A stretch of DNA of 52,967 bases, from positions 1 through 52,967 of the forward strand of contig JADGDV010000025.1 of assembly GCA_016744695.1 (NCBI GenBank), written 5' to 3'. The notes beneath the pieces are model-generated. The model worked only from the letters and a program-made list of their open reading frames with translations, did not search any database and had not been told where the DNA came from. Below are positions 25,116-35,763 of the stretch, in pieces. The DNA is from Hahellaceae bacterium (GTDB taxonomy: Bacteria > Pseudomonadota > Gammaproteobacteria > Pseudomonadales > Oleiphilaceae). The stretch's first letter is position 1, and every line of letters starts with the position of its first letter. The translations under genes were made by a program, and so were the position numbers.

Positions 25116-26195
25116 ATGGCGCGAAGGGATATGGCACACCAAAGTGATGATCTTGCTCAGGCAGTACGATATTTAAAGCTTACACTCCCCGAAATGAGCA
25201 AGCGGGAAATACCCACTACACCTGAAAATTATTCTGTCTGGTACGAATACACGGCAGGAACAAACCACGACCTAAAACAATCCATAGATAGCTTAATTAA
25301 AGCCAATACGGAATTTTCTGACCAGGTCAATGAAGATCTCTATCAAAAATTTATCGGCGGCGGGCAGCAAACCGCTATTACAGAGATCCGAGATAGCGTT
25401 AGACAAGTCATTAATGACCTTCTAGCTCAGATATCCGCAGAAGGGGATGGCCTTGGTGATTATGCAAAAACTCTCGAAAGCTTTTCTGAAAAAGTCAACG
25501 ACACCATTGACTCCAGCGCCGTCAACCTGTTGATCGGTGAACTGCTGATTGAAACTAAAAAAAGAGAAGAAGCCACTCATAACTTGCAAAGCACATTGGA
25601 TACAATGGCTCAAGAAATGACGCAATTAAGACAAGAGGTCGCCCGGTTAAATGATGAAGCCAGTACCGATGCGCTAACGAAAGTCAGCAACCGCAGAGCT
25701 TACGACATAGCTATTGAACGAGCAGTATCTGCAAGCAAAATGAACTCAACTCTTTTAAGTGTACTAATACTAGATATCGATCACTTCAAAAAATTTAACG
25801 ATAAGTTTGGTCATATTGTTGGAGACAAGGTGCTTCGCTTTGTTGCTGCCATGCTGCAAAAACATGTTAAAGGTAATGATACTGTAGCGCGCTTCGGCGG
25901 TGAAGAATTCGCAGTCATCCTTCCTGAAACAAGTTACACCGATGCACTGTCTGTGGCCGAAAATGCAAGAAAACGAATCAGCGCACAAGTGCTTTCTGAT
26001 AGCGCAGAAAACATTAAGCTGGGTTCAGTAAACGTATCTATTGGTGTTGCGCAATATCGCTACGGAGAAAGCCCTGAAGAGTTCATTCACCGCGCTGACA
26101 AGTGCTTATATCAAGCAAAGAGTAATGGTCGAAACAGAGTGGTTGGCGAAGGGGATTATGAAGAACGTAAGGCACCACAACAGCAGACTATTTAA
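25116..26195 (+). CDS. Diguanylate cyclase, GGDEF domain
   Basis: The 359-residue cytoplasmic protein has a helical N-terminal sensory region (LKLTLPEMSKREIPTTPENYSVWYEY, about residues 20-45, then a coiled coil to about 185) and a C-terminal GGDEF domain with ARFGGEEFAVIL. The position of the RxxD inhibitory site reads KGND, so product inhibition may be weak. The start is uncertain: ATG 25116 follows AAGGAC closely, ATG 25131 follows GAAGGG, and the frame is open to 25041. It synthesises c-di-GMP; the input signal is unknown. Confidence 0.88.
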   Translation: MARRDMAHQSDDLAQAVRYLKLTLPEMSKREIPTTPENYSVWYEYTAGTNHDLKQSIDSLIKANTEFSDQVNEDLYQKFIGGGQQTAITEIRDSVRQVINDLLAQISAEGDGLGDYAKTLESFSEKVNDTIDSSAVNLLIGELLIETKKREEATHNLQSTLDTMAQEMTQLRQEVARLNDEASTDALTKVSNRRAYDIAIERAVSASKMNSTLLSVLILDIDHFKKFNDKFGHIVGDKVLRFVAAMLQKHVKGNDTVARFGGEEFAVILPETSYTDALSVAENARKRISAQVLSDSAENIKLGSVNVSIGVAQYRYGESPEEFIHRADKCLYQAKSNGRNRVVGEGDYEERKAPQQQTI

Positions 26196-26228
26196 ACCAA
26201 CTGTCTGCTGTTGTGAAATGATTTTTTA
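26176..26228 (+). terminator. Hairpin at the end of the diguanylate cyclase gene
   Basis: CACAACAGCAGAC (26176-26188) and GTCTGCTGTTGTG (26203-26215) form a perfect 13-bp inverted repeat that spans the stop codon. A T-rich run follows at 26221-26227. It probably terminates this gene, which converges on argB. Confidence 0.6.
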
Positions 26229-26241
26229 AATCAAGCCGATC

Positions 26242-27141
<900 letters not shown>

Positions 27142-27188
27142 TTATTTACTTTCCCAATCTTTCTCGGTTTTAATTAAAAGTGCATAAT

Positions 27189-29870
27189 TTAAAAGGTAAG
27201 CTCTAACTCAGGATCAACCAAGAGTAACTGCTCTCGGAAAACTTGCTGAATACGAGACAAAGCGGCTTCATCATCAGCCTCAAAACGTAGCACTAAAACA
27301 GGAGTTGTATTTGATGCCCTGCACAAGCCCCATCCGTCTTGGTAATCAACCCGTACACCATCAATAGTTGAAATATTACCGTCGTCAAAAGACCCCTGGG
27401 CATTCAACTTCTCTACTAAAGCAAACTTATTCTCATCAGTTACGTTAATATTAATTTCTGGTGTACAGCTATCTTCAGGAAATGAACCAAACACATCTTC
27501 TGATGAACGCTCGTCAATGCCCAGTATTTCTAATAAACGTGCAGCACTATAGAGCCCATCATCAAAACCGTACCAGCGCTCTTTAAAGAACATATGGCCA
27601 CTCATTTCGCCCGCGAGTAACGCGCCCGTTTCTCTCATTTTAGCTTTAATAAGCGAGTGCCCGGTTTTCCACATAATCGGGCGACCACCATAACCACTAA
27701 TAAGCCCATTCAAACGACGTGAACATTTCACATCAAAAATAACATCGGCACCTGGATTGCGAGATACGACATCTTTAGCAAAAAGCATTAACAAGCGATC
27801 TGGCCAGATAATTTTACCTTTATTGGTTACCACCCCTATGCGGTCACCATCACCATCAAAGGCAATACCAAGATCTGCACCCTCTTCTTCTACTTTACGA
27901 ATCAGGTCTTGCAAGTTTTCTGGCTTACCGGGGTCTGGGTGATGATTTGGAAATGTACCATCGATTTCACAATGAAGCGGAATAACCTCACAACCTAATT
28001 CTTCTATTAATGCAGGGCCTAACTCTCCAGCAACGCCATTACCGGCATCTACAACAACCTTTAGAGGTGCCGCTACAGCAATATCATTTAATATGGTGTC
28101 TAAATAATCCCGACCTATATCTTGTTGACTCACCTGCCCAGCATTTTGTTCTACATCGAAATCTTGAAGAATAATTCGGTCATATAGTTTCTGAACATCA
28201 TCTCCAGCGAGGGTTTCTCCCCCTAGAACCATCTTAAAACCATTATAATTTGCTGGATTATGGCTTCCGGTAATCATAATGCCAGAACCAGTACTTAGGT
28301 GATGTGTCGAGAAATATAAGACTGGCGTAGGCACGCAGCCCAGATTGATAACATCTCTTCCTGTTGCGATTAAGCCTCGAATAAGAGCCTCGGCCAATTC
28401 AGGGCTTGATAATCGCCCATCATAACCAACACAGATCGTTTTCTGACCACGCTTTGCCGCTTCACTACCTAAAGACAAACCAATTTGTTGTACTATTTCA
28501 GGTGTGAGTGATTCGCCCACAACCCCTCGAATATCATATGCTCGAAAAATAGACTGCGGCACATCAACAGTGGGCACGTCAACGACACTTGCCCCTGTGC
28601 CGCCTAACATTACATCAGCCTCAGCAGCCAGAGGATCAAAACCATCATCGTTTTGCCCTAAGCCTAACAGGTCATCATCTCCCTCCATCATATCGATATC
28701 AAGTACATCACTCCCTTGAAATAGAGGGTCTGAATGGTCAGTGTCTTCTTTTAGTTTTGGCTCCGCGGTTTTTGTAGCAACCGGAGTGGCCGCCGCAGCC
28801 GCAGTGACTGCTTCAAATTTCTTCTCAGATGCAACAGCCAAGCGCTGCATTGTAGTCGCCATGGTATGAAACATAACGAACTCAATCGCTGGCAGCTTTT
28901 TCCTTTCATAGTTAAAAAGGCTTTGAGCATACTGAGTAATCAGTATTGATTCTTTTCTCATGCGCTTAAACAGCGTTGTTAACGGTAGCCCTACTACCAG
29001 CAAAACAAGCAATGCAGAGCCTGCAACCAAAATCCAAAACAAACTGATATCTAGATGACTAACTACCTGTCCGGCAGGGTGTAACCTAACCTGCCAATGA
29101 GGGATAGATGTATTGAGAGAAAGCTCTGTGCCACTGCCCTGACCAGAAGAAGCAACAACCTGTTCAACACTTCCAATAACCTGAACTAAGCTAAGCTTTC
29201 CACCATCTTTAATGGAGGCTAATTTTAACGTTTCCTGAATAACACCTTTTTCAAACACAATTAGTAGAACACCGGCAACAATGTCTCCTCTACTCACAGG
29301 AACCACTGCCTGCACCAACCACCCCTTACCACTCAAAAAAGCTTCTGGAGGAGGTGTTTCACCTTTTTCTGCCCTTTTAATAAGATCAAGACTTGAGAAC
29401 CCCAAAGGATGCTCTCCTGAAGAGTCTCTGCGGGCTAAACCTTTTTTGAAGAAATGAACCTTTGAAACATAAGGTAAGAAACCTTCAATGTTTATCTCCA
29501 TCTGCGTTCGTGTAGCTTTATCATCAAGCGCCACAATCACATTTTCAAGGGAAGCAATACTCTCAATCTCTCGTTTCACAAAGTCGATTCTCTGATCAAC
29601 CTGCAACTGAGTGCTCATTAACAGCAACTCAGACCGACTTTGTGCAACCGATTCATCAGCAGGGTTAATCACCAGAAGCTGTATTAAAAAACCCGCAATA
29701 GCGATAACAATAGCGGCTCCCGCAAGAGCCAAATACAAAGCAGGCGTTAACCGTTTAAGCGTTACTCCACTTGCTGATTTTGTTTTTTTATTTTTAACCG
29801 TTTTAGGTTGTGTATTCTTATCTATTACCGAAACATCATTGCCTTTTTTAGGTTTTCTACCTAGCTTCAT
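27189..29870 (-). CDS. algC: Phosphomannomutase/phosphoglucomutase with membrane-anchored N-terminal extension
   Basis: The C-terminal ~460 residues are AlgC, which interconverts hexose 1- and 6-phosphates for LPS and exopolysaccharides. They contain IFRAYDIRGVVGE, the phosphoserine loop TGSHNPANYNG, the metal loop FDGDGDRIGV and the sugar loop GEMSGHMFF. Ahead lie about 430 extra residues: a basic start, a membrane segment (about 45-70), a periplasmic-looking region (75-270), a second membrane segment (about 275-300) and a low-complexity linker. The total of 893 is almost twice the 463 of P. aeruginosa AlgC. Long forms occur in related bacteria. The extension resembles a dCache-like sensor but has no assigned role. 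Confidence 0.92.
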   Translation of the reverse strand: MKLGRKPKKGNDVSVIDKNTQPKTVKNKKTKSASGVTLKRLTPALYLALAGAAIVIAIAGFLIQLLVINPADESVAQSRSELLLMSTQLQVDQRIDFVKREIESIASLENVIVALDDKATRTQMEINIEGFLPYVSKVHFFKKGLARRDSSGEHPLGFSSLDLIKRAEKGETPPPEAFLSGKGWLVQAVVPVSRGDIVAGVLLIVFEKGVIQETLKLASIKDGGKLSLVQVIGSVEQVVASSGQGSGTELSLNTSIPHWQVRLHPAGQVVSHLDISLFWILVAGSALLVLLVVGLPLTTLFKRMRKESILITQYAQSLFNYERKKLPAIEFVMFHTMATTMQRLAVASEKKFEAVTAAAAATPVATKTAEPKLKEDTDHSDPLFQGSDVLDIDMMEGDDDLLGLGQNDDGFDPLAAEADVMLGGTGASVVDVPTVDVPQSIFRAYDIRGVVGESLTPEIVQQIGLSLGSEAAKRGQKTICVGYDGRLSSPELAEALIRGLIATGRDVINLGCVPTPVLYFSTHHLSTGSGIMITGSHNPANYNGFKMVLGGETLAGDDVQKLYDRIILQDFDVEQNAGQVSQQDIGRDYLDTILNDIAVAAPLKVVVDAGNGVAGELGPALIEELGCEVIPLHCEIDGTFPNHHPDPGKPENLQDLIRKVEEEGADLGIAFDGDGDRIGVVTNKGKIIWPDRLLMLFAKDVVSRNPGADVIFDVKCSRRLNGLISGYGGRPIMWKTGHSLIKAKMRETGALLAGEMSGHMFFKERWYGFDDGLYSAARLLEILGIDERSSEDVFGSFPEDSCTPEININVTDENKFALVEKLNAQGSFDDGNISTIDGVRVDYQDGWGLCRASNTTPVLVLRFEADDEAALSRIQQVFREQLLLVDPELELTF

Positions 29871-30049
29871 AAGGTTTCCCTGTTACCAACAAAAACAGCT
29901 AATAAAATAATTAACGAACAGCAGTTAAAACAACCACATCACATGCTATATAATTCAAGATCTTACTTAGTATAGATCAGCAATTGAAGATTGCCCCCTC
30001 TTGATCAAAGTAGAACAGTTTAAGATTATACCGCTTAAAAAATTGCGAT

Positions 30050-30541
30050 TTAATGCGTTCCTGTTGAACCAAAACCACCCTCACCACGATCACTATCACC
30101 AAAGGCTTCAACAACCTCAAAATTAGCCTGTACGACCGGTACAAGAATCATTTGAGCAATGCGCTCGCCAACGTTAATAGTAAAAGGCTCGCTACCTCTA
30201 TTCCAGCAAGACACCATCAAAGGACCTTGGTAATCAGAGTCAATCAACCCCACCAAATTCCCTAAAACCACCCCATGCTTATGACCTAAACCTGAGCGAG
30301 GAAGAAGCATGGCTGCAAGACCGGGGTCTTCAATGTAAATAGACATGCCAGTAGGTATAAGAATAGTTTGACCAGGGTTTATTTCTAACGGCCCATCAAC
30401 ACACGCTCGGAGGTCTATTCCTGCCGAACCCTCTGTTGCATAAGTAGGCATAGGAATTTCATTTCCTAAACGAGCGTCTAGAATTTTTAACTGTAGGTTT
30501 TTTTTTGACGTATTTTTAGTTGATATAGATTTAGTAGACAT
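30050..30541 (-). CDS. dut: dUTP pyrophosphatase
   Basis: Dut hydrolyses dUTP to dUMP, keeping uracil out of DNA and feeding thymidylate synthesis. The 163-residue trimeric-type protein has all five motifs: [40 protein letters not shown] and the C-terminal [10 protein letters not shown]. Its N-terminus is about 12 residues longer than E. coli Dut, rich in Ser/Thr/Lys. It lies 38 bp downstream of coaBC, the usual gammaproteobacterial pair. Confidence 0.96.
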   Translation of the reverse strand: MSTKSISTKNTSKKNLQLKILDARLGNEIPMPTYATEGSAGIDLRACVDGPLEINPGQTILIPTGMSIYIEDPGLAAMLLPRSGLGHKHGVVLGNLVGLIDSDYQGPLMVSCWNRGSEPFTINVGERIAQMILVPVVQANFEVVEAFGDSDRGEGGFGSTGTH

Positions 30542-30579
30542 AGATATTATTTAACCCAATACACGGTTTTTAAGAGTTA

Positions 30580-31797
30580 TTATGATGCGGCTATTTGCGC
30601 CGAGATCAATTCAATTATATTTGTCGCTAGCTGAGTTTTATTCTGCAATGAAAAAGCAGTGTTTTCATCAGCCCCTGATTGTTTATTCTGCCACAATACG
30701 GTCACTTCATTATCTTCACTATTAAAGCCAATGCGCGAGTCTGACACATCATTGGCAATAATCATGTCCAATTTCTTTCTGATCAGCTTGCCTTTCGCAT
30801 AAGCTAATACATCTTGTGTTTCTGCAGCAAAACCGACCACAAAGGGCTTCACCTTACGAGAGGCTATAGTCGCAACAATATCTGGATTTTTACTTAGCTC
30901 TATCACCATATCATCGTTCGTTTTTTTGATTTTTTGCTCTGCAACCTCTAACACCCGATAATCTGCAACGGCAGCCGCTGCAATAAAAATATCACAACCA
31001 TTATCTGCAAGGATTTCAGCTGATTTTAACATTTCAGAGGCAGTAACTACCGACTGAAGGTCAACTCCCTCAGGTACTGGTATCGAAACAGGGCCGGAAA
31101 TAAGCGTTACATTAGCACCAGCAACTTGGGCCGCTGCAGCTAAGGCATAACCCATTTTTCCAGAGCTATGGTTTGAGATATATCTTACTGGGTCAATAGC
31201 CTCTCTCGTTGGCCCTGCAGTAATCACGACATTCTTACCCTGCAAGGCACCTGACTTAAAATACCCTAGCACGTTATCCATTAACTGAACGGGCTCAAGC
31301 ATTCGCCCTAAGCCTACATCTCCGCATGCCTGCACGCCAGAATCAGGCCCCCAAACAAATAGATTTGAATCCGATAAGAACGAATTAATGTTGCGCTGAG
31401 TACGTGGGTTTTTCCACATTGCCTGATTCATTGCAGGCGCGATAGCTACAGGAGCGTCAGTGGCCAAACACAAGGTACTCAGTAAATCATTAGCCATGCC
31501 CGCCGCAAACCGAGCAATAAAATTTGCCGTCGCGGGCGCCACAACGATCAAATCAGCCCATTTAGCTAATTCAATATGCCCCATACCAGCCTCGGCAGAC
31601 GGGTCAAGTAAGGTATGATGAACGGGGTTCCCAGAAAGCGCTTGCAACGTTAAAGGCGTTATAAACTCTTTAGCCCCTTCAGTCATTACAACACGAACCT
31701 CAGCGCTGGACTTAACCAACAACCTTACGAGCTCTGCAACCTTATAGGCTGCAATGCCTCCCGTAATACCTACTAATATTCGACGACCATTTAGCAT
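30580..31797 (-). CDS. coaBC: Bifunctional phosphopantothenoylcysteine decarboxylase/synthetase
   Basis: CoaBC (Dfp) carries out two steps of coenzyme A synthesis: it joins cysteine to 4'-phosphopantothenate and decarboxylates the product. In the 405-residue protein, CoaC (about 1-185) shows GITGGIAAYK, ATANFIARFAAGMANDLL and the PAMNQAMW motif. CoaB (about 190-405) shows ITAGPTREAIDPVRYISNHS, GKMGYALA, AAAVADYR and KKLDMIIANDV. It is divergent from radC and upstream of dut, a conserved arrangement. Confidence 0.96.
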   Translation of the reverse strand: MLNGRRILVGITGGIAAYKVAELVRLLVKSSAEVRVVMTEGAKEFITPLTLQALSGNPVHHTLLDPSAEAGMGHIELAKWADLIVVAPATANFIARFAAGMANDLLSTLCLATDAPVAIAPAMNQAMWKNPRTQRNINSFLSDSNLFVWGPDSGVQACGDVGLGRMLEPVQLMDNVLGYFKSGALQGKNVVITAGPTREAIDPVRYISNHSSGKMGYALAAAAQVAGANVTLISGPVSIPVPEGVDLQSVVTASEMLKSAEILADNGCDIFIAAAAVADYRVLEVAEQKIKKTNDDMVIELSKNPDIVATIASRKVKPFVVGFAAETQDVLAYAKGKLIRKKLDMIIANDVSDSRIGFNSEDNEVTVLWQNKQSGADENTAFSLQNKTQLATNIIELISAQIAAS

Positions 31798-31988
31798 AAA
31801 AAAACACGCCCAAAGACAAGGTAAAAAGCAGCGACTGTTTCAGCCTACAAAATTGCAGTCTAAGATAACATCTGGACGAGAAATTTTCACGCCATGATTA
31901 CATCCTGTCACCACATTCGGCTATAATTACGTTCAGGTTATGGATAACCCCGTTTTAACTATGACTAACAACAAACAAGGATGTAATC

Positions 31989-32663
31989 ATGGCAATATCA
32001 GATTGGCCCATAAATGAGCGGCCACGAGAAAAACTACTTCAGCACGGCCCTCAGGCTCTCAGCGACGCCGAACTACTCGCGATATTCTTACGCACAGGCA
32101 CTCCAGGTAAAACAGCTGTAGACCTATCGAGAGAGCTTCTTAATCAGTTTGGCAGCCTTAGAGGGCTTTTATCTACTTCATTAAAAGATTTTTGCTCAGG
32201 CCCAGGACTAGGAAGCGCTAAATACGCACAACTTCAGGCAACCCTTGAGATGGGGCGACGCCATATGCAAGAGCAAATAGAAGAAGCCGACTACCTCACC
32301 AGCCCCGGATTGACCAAAGACTATTTAAAACTCAAGTTAACAGGGCGCCCTTATGAAGTCTTTTGCTGCTTATATCTGGATAATCAAAACAAAGTACTAG
32401 CATTCGAGGAGTTATTTCGCGGCACCATTGACGGGGCATCGGTTTATCCACGCGAAGTCGTTAAGCAAACATTAAACAACCACGCCGCAGCCATTATTTT
32501 CGCCCACAACCACCCATCAGGAATTGCTGAGCCAAGCCTGGCAGATAAGCAAATCACCACAAGGTTAATTGAGGCCCTCGCGCTAATTGATGTAAGAGTG
32601 TTAGACCACCTTATTGTTGGCAATGGAGAGGTCACCTCTTTTGCTGAGCGAGGCCTACTATAA
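31989..32663 (+). CDS. radC: RadC family JAMM/MPN+ protein
   Basis: The 224-residue protein has an N-terminal helix-hairpin-helix region ([31 protein letters not shown]) and a C-terminal JAMM metalloprotease-like domain. The metal site HNHPSG (His173, His175) is followed by a downstream Asp ([10 protein letters not shown]). RadC was once linked to DNA repair, but its function remains unclear. The name is given by family and by synteny with coaBC and rpmBG. ATG 31989 has a preceding AAGGATG. Confidence 0.93.
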   Translation: MAISDWPINERPREKLLQHGPQALSDAELLAIFLRTGTPGKTAVDLSRELLNQFGSLRGLLSTSLKDFCSGPGLGSAKYAQLQATLEMGRRHMQEQIEEADYLTSPGLTKDYLKLKLTGRPYEVFCCLYLDNQNKVLAFEELFRGTIDGASVYPREVVKQTLNNHAAAIIFAHNHPSGIAEPSLADKQITTRLIEALALIDVRVLDHLIVGNGEVTSFAERGLL

Positions 32664-32733
32664 TGGGTATTTTTTTCAAGTTTAGAGGTGATTCATAAAA
32701 ATCAGCTTAAATAGCCTTTTTTAGTAGTTTTTT

Positions 32734-32762
32734 TTGCCATTAAAATTGGTTTCTGGTATAAA
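32734..32762 (+). promoter_or_regulatory. Promoter of rpmB-rpmG
   Basis: TTGCCA (32734-32739) and TATAAA (32757-32762) are separated by exactly 17 bp, about 90 bases before the rpmB start. The strong consensus suits a ribosomal protein operon. Confidence 0.7.
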
Positions 32763-32771
32763 GGCGGGCTC

Positions 32772-32799
32772 CTTGACTATGACTCGTTTTTTAGTCAAG
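32772..32799 (+). promoter_or_regulatory. Inverted repeat in the rpmB 5' leader
   Basis: CTTGACTA (32772-32779) and TAGTCAAG (32792-32799) form a perfect 8-bp stem with a T-rich 12-base loop. It lies inside the predicted leader RNA, about 50 bases before the start codon. It may be a regulatory or stabilising hairpin; no known leader family is claimed. Confidence 0.45.
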
Positions 32800-32850
32800 T
32801 CAAAGTACTAGTTTATGGTTACCAACACAGGTTGGAGTCGAGGTCACATT

Positions 32851-33087
32851 ATGTCAAAAGTATGTCAGGTTACAGGTAAAAGACCAGTAGCTGGTAATAA
32901 CGTTTCACACGCTAAGAACCACACAAAGCGTCGTTTTCTGCCTAACTTGCAGAGCCACCGCTTCTGGATCGAAGGCGAAAAGCGCTTTGTTAAGCTTCGC
33001 GTATCTGCTAAAGGTATGCGTATTATCGACAAGAAAGGTATTGAACAAGTATTGTCAGATATGCGTACAAGCGGTCAAAAAATCTAA
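32851..33087 (+). CDS. rpmB: 50S ribosomal protein L28
   Basis: The protein has 78 residues from ATG 32851, the length of E. coli L28, with [34 protein letters not shown] and [12 protein letters not shown]. The frame is open to an ATG at 32815, but the GAGG ribosome site at about 32838-32843 and family length favour the inner start. L28 is a structural part of the large subunit. rpmG follows after 25 bp. Confidence 0.97.
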   Translation: MSKVCQVTGKRPVAGNNVSHAKNHTKRRFLPNLQSHRFWIEGEKRFVKLRVSAKGMRIIDKKGIEQVLSDMRTSGQKI

Positions 33088-33112
33088 TAGTAAAAACTAA
33101 GGAGTTATCGTA

Positions 33113-33268
33113 ATGCGCGATAAAATCAAATTAGTTTCATCAGCTGGCACAGGTCATTATTACACGACCGACAAGAACAAGCGCAACATGCCAGAAAAGA
33201 TGGAAATTAAAAAGTTCGACCCAGTAGTACGCAAGCACGTGATGTATAAAGAAGCTAAGATCAAGTAA
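33113..33268 (+). CDS. rpmG: 50S ribosomal protein L33
   Basis: The 51-residue protein begins [20 protein letters not shown] and ends in VMYKEAKIK, a clear L33. It has no CxxC pairs, so it is the zinc-independent form; its production does not depend on zinc supply. The ribosome site AAGGAG lies 8 bases before the start. It is cotranscribed with rpmB and followed by a terminator. Confidence 0.97.
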   Translation: MRDKIKLVSSAGTGHYYTTDKNKRNMPEKMEIKKFDPVVRKHVMYKEAKIK

Positions 33269-33338
33269 TTGATCTGCTTCCAACCTGAACACAAGGCCTG
33301 AAGCGCCTGATATTCAGGAAAGCTTCACGCTTACAAAG

Positions 33339-33363
33339 AACCTCGCTTAACGCGGGGTTTTTT
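33339..33363 (+). terminator. Terminator of rpmB-rpmG
   Basis: AACCTCGC (33339-33346) pairs with GCGGGGTT (33352-33359) with one wobble pair, followed by a T-run to 33363. It lies 70 bp after the rpmG stop. Confidence 0.85.
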
Positions 33364-33422
33364 GCGTTTAGATCTAAATAAAAGCTGATATCAAAAAACG
33401 TTCCACCCAAAATTCAGGCACA

Positions 33423-33452
33423 AAAAAACCGCATTAAACAATGCGGTTTTTT
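33423..33452 (-). terminator. Bidirectional terminator after the malic enzyme gene
   Basis: A perfect 13-bp inverted repeat (33423-33435 and 33440-33452) has a four-base loop, a GC-rich core (CCGCATT) and A/T runs on both sides. It can stop the malic enzyme transcript and act as a second stop for rpmBG. Confidence 0.85.
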
Positions 33453-33469
33453 CTTACCATTAACGATAT

Positions 33470-34735
33470 TTACTTAATATCATCAACAGAGTTTAGAGGG
33501 TAGTGAGCTGGGTATGGCAACTGAGCCACACCAGAATCTACCGCCGCCTTAGCAACCGCAGCAGACACAACCGTCAACAAACGAACATCTAATGGCTTAG
33601 GAATAATATTATCCTTTCCATACTCAAGACTCTCACCACCGTACGCATCAATAACCGCTTGTGTCACAGGCTCTTTAGCAAGATCTTTAATCGCATGAAC
33701 CGCTGCAACCTTCATCTCTTCGTTTATAACCTTAGAACGCACGTCTAAAGCACCACGGAAGATGAAAGGGAAGCCAAGTACGTTATTAACCTGGTTAGGG
33801 TAATCAGAACGACCTGTCGCCATGATAAGATCATCACGCGTCGCTAAAGCCAACTCAACCGCAATCTCAGGATCAGGGTTTGAACAAGCAAAAACAACAG
33901 GGTTTGGAGCCATTGACTTCAACGCCTCAGCTGGGAACAAGTTAGGCCCAGACAAACCAACAAATACGTCAGCACCATCACAAGCATCAGCTAAAGTACG
34001 CTTATCAGTCTCAGTAGCAAACATTGCCTTGTACTGGTTTAAATCTTCACGCCCAGAGTGAATTACACCCTTACGATCCAACATTAGAATATTGTCAGAC
34101 TTCGCGCCACAGCTAATTAACAGCTTCATACACGCCACAGCTGCTGCACCAGCACCTAGACATACAATAGTCGCTTCTTCGATCTTCTTGCCTTGCAACT
34201 CAAGCGCGTTCAACATGCCCGCAGCCGTTACAATCGCAGTACCGTGCTGATCGTCATGGAATACAGGGATATCACACTGCTCAATCAATATACGCTCTAT
34301 CTCAAAACACTCTGGCGCCTTAATATCTTCAAGGTTAATACCACCAAAAGTATCTGCAATACGACGAACTGTATCAATGAAAGCCTGAGGGCTCTCAGAG
34401 TTTACTTCAATATCAAAAACATCAATGCCAGCAAAGCGCTTGAATAATACGCCTTTACCTTCCATTACTGGCTTGCTTGCCAAAGGTCCAAGATTTCCCA
34501 AACCAAGAATCGCAGAACCATCAGAAATTACAGCAACCAGATTACCCTTAGCTGTGTACTTGTAAGCATTTTCAGCATCTTTTGCAATTTCACGAACAGG
34601 CTCAGCAACACCTGGGCTATAAGCCAAAGATAAATCTCTGGAAGTTTCAGTTGGCTTAGAAATTTCTACGCTAATTTTACCTGCCTTTGGATTCGCATGG
34701 TAATCGAGGGCAGCTTGTTTCATATCTTCAGACAT
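33470..34735 (-). CDS. maeB: Malic enzyme, short form (malate dehydrogenase, oxaloacetate-decarboxylating)
   Basis: The enzyme oxidatively decarboxylates malate to pyruvate, giving NAD(P)H. The 421-residue protein has SLAYSPGVAEPV, VISDGSAILGLGNLG, ESPQAFIDTVRRIADTFGGI, PVFHDDQHGTAIV, the dinucleotide motif VCLGAGAAAVAC and the FACSNPDPEI region. It lacks the phosphotransacetylase-like C-terminal domain of E. coli MaeB (759 residues); the short form is common in pseudomonads and relatives. Cofactor preference cannot be read from the sequence. With pckA in this window it supplies the malate/oxaloacetate-to-C3 steps. Confidence 0.93.
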   Translation of the reverse strand: MSEDMKQAALDYHANPKAGKISVEISKPTETSRDLSLAYSPGVAEPVREIAKDAENAYKYTAKGNLVAVISDGSAILGLGNLGPLASKPVMEGKGVLFKRFAGIDVFDIEVNSESPQAFIDTVRRIADTFGGINLEDIKAPECFEIERILIEQCDIPVFHDDQHGTAIVTAAGMLNALELQGKKIEEATIVCLGAGAAAVACMKLLISCGAKSDNILMLDRKGVIHSGREDLNQYKAMFATETDKRTLADACDGADVFVGLSGPNLFPAEALKSMAPNPVVFACSNPDPEIAVELALATRDDLIMATGRSDYPNQVNNVLGFPFIFRGALDVRSKVINEEMKVAAVHAIKDLAKEPVTQAVIDAYGGESLEYGKDNIIPKPLDVRLLTVVSAAVAKAAVDSGVAQLPYPAHYPLNSVDDIK

Positions 34736-34959
34736 TGTATCTTTTCCGTCTTGACGTTAATTAAATCAGGAAAATCATCAGGGATGTTTCCCTATCACAT
34801 TTCTCAGTGAACCTGACCACTTTAGCCATGGGCGAGTTATTATCACCTGTTTCAGCCCCCCGCACAAGACCAAGCTATTCAAAAACGACCCCAACAAAAG
34901 CAGTAATACGTTAGAGCCATGTACAGGGCAACACCCCCAGAACCTCACACCTTTTACTT

Positions 34960-35727
34960 CTAGCTACCAAAGCTATTTAGCAGCCCTTTGAGTTTCTCTC
35001 CATTTTCACCATCTAACTCTTCCATTAGTTTTTCTTTTACTTTTGCTTCTAGCTTATCCTGCTGCTTTTCTTTAGCTTGTTTAACAATTCTATCTAGCAT
35101 GCTTTTACCAATAGCCTGCCCCAACTCTTCAGGTGGCAAACCATTGCTGCCACCGATGTTTTGAATGGAAAATGTAGGCAAGGTTTCATCATATTTTTCT
35201 TGATCTAACGCCGTTAGATCCAACACAAGCCGCGTACCTTTAACAACTAACTTTTTAACCACAATTCGAACATCAGACTCACCCGAAGACGCTTCCTCCA
35301 ACGCTTTAGACTCTGCCTTTTGACTTGAACCCTGAGCACTTATTTGATCAAGCAGCGCATTTAAATTGCCCTTCCCTTGTGCATCAAGCTCGTAAAGTGT
35401 CGATACAGAGTCAATTAATATCTCTTCAATGATAATAGGCATCTCGGTTATGTTTTCAGTTCCTATATCAAGCCTTACAGTATCAAACCCTATCGCTACG
35501 GCAGAGCTAAAACCCTCAGGGTTGGCGATGGAAAACCCAGTGATTTCACCAAAACCATCCAAAATTTTAATATTGACACCACCTACCTTAACGCTTGTTT
35601 GAAGTGCATTAGAACCGTGTTTCTCAATTTGCTCTTTGACGATTGAGTTAATAGACCCGAGATAGTAATAAGCCGCACCACCTAGAGCCACTATTACTAA
35701 GAGAATTGTGACGAGTATTTTTTTCAT
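34960..35727 (-). CDS. AsmA-like membrane-anchored protein
   Basis: The 255-residue protein begins with one membrane anchor (MKKILVTILLVIVALGGAAYYYLG) and continues as a periplasmic region with the beta-strand pattern of AsmA-like proteins: TSVKVGGVNIKILDGFGEITGFSIANPEGF and FDTVRLDI...IIEEILIDS. The C-terminus is charged and helical (KQAKEKQQDKLEAKVKEKLMEEL). AsmA-like proteins affect outer-membrane assembly or lipid movement, but small members such as this are uncharacterised. It is 36 bp downstream of the nuclease gene and probably cotranscribed with it. Confidence 0.75.
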   Translation of the reverse strand: MKKILVTILLVIVALGGAAYYYLGSINSIVKEQIEKHGSNALQTSVKVGGVNIKILDGFGEITGFSIANPEGFSSAVAIGFDTVRLDIGTENITEMPIIIEEILIDSVSTLYELDAQGKGNLNALLDQISAQGSSQKAESKALEEASSGESDVRIVVKKLVVKGTRLVLDLTALDQEKYDETLPTFSIQNIGGSNGLPPEELGQAIGKSMLDRIVKQAKEKQQDKLEAKVKEKLMEELDGENGEKLKGLLNSFGS

Positions 35728-35763
35728 TATTAAGTCCTTGATAAAAGAAAATAGATTGCACAG

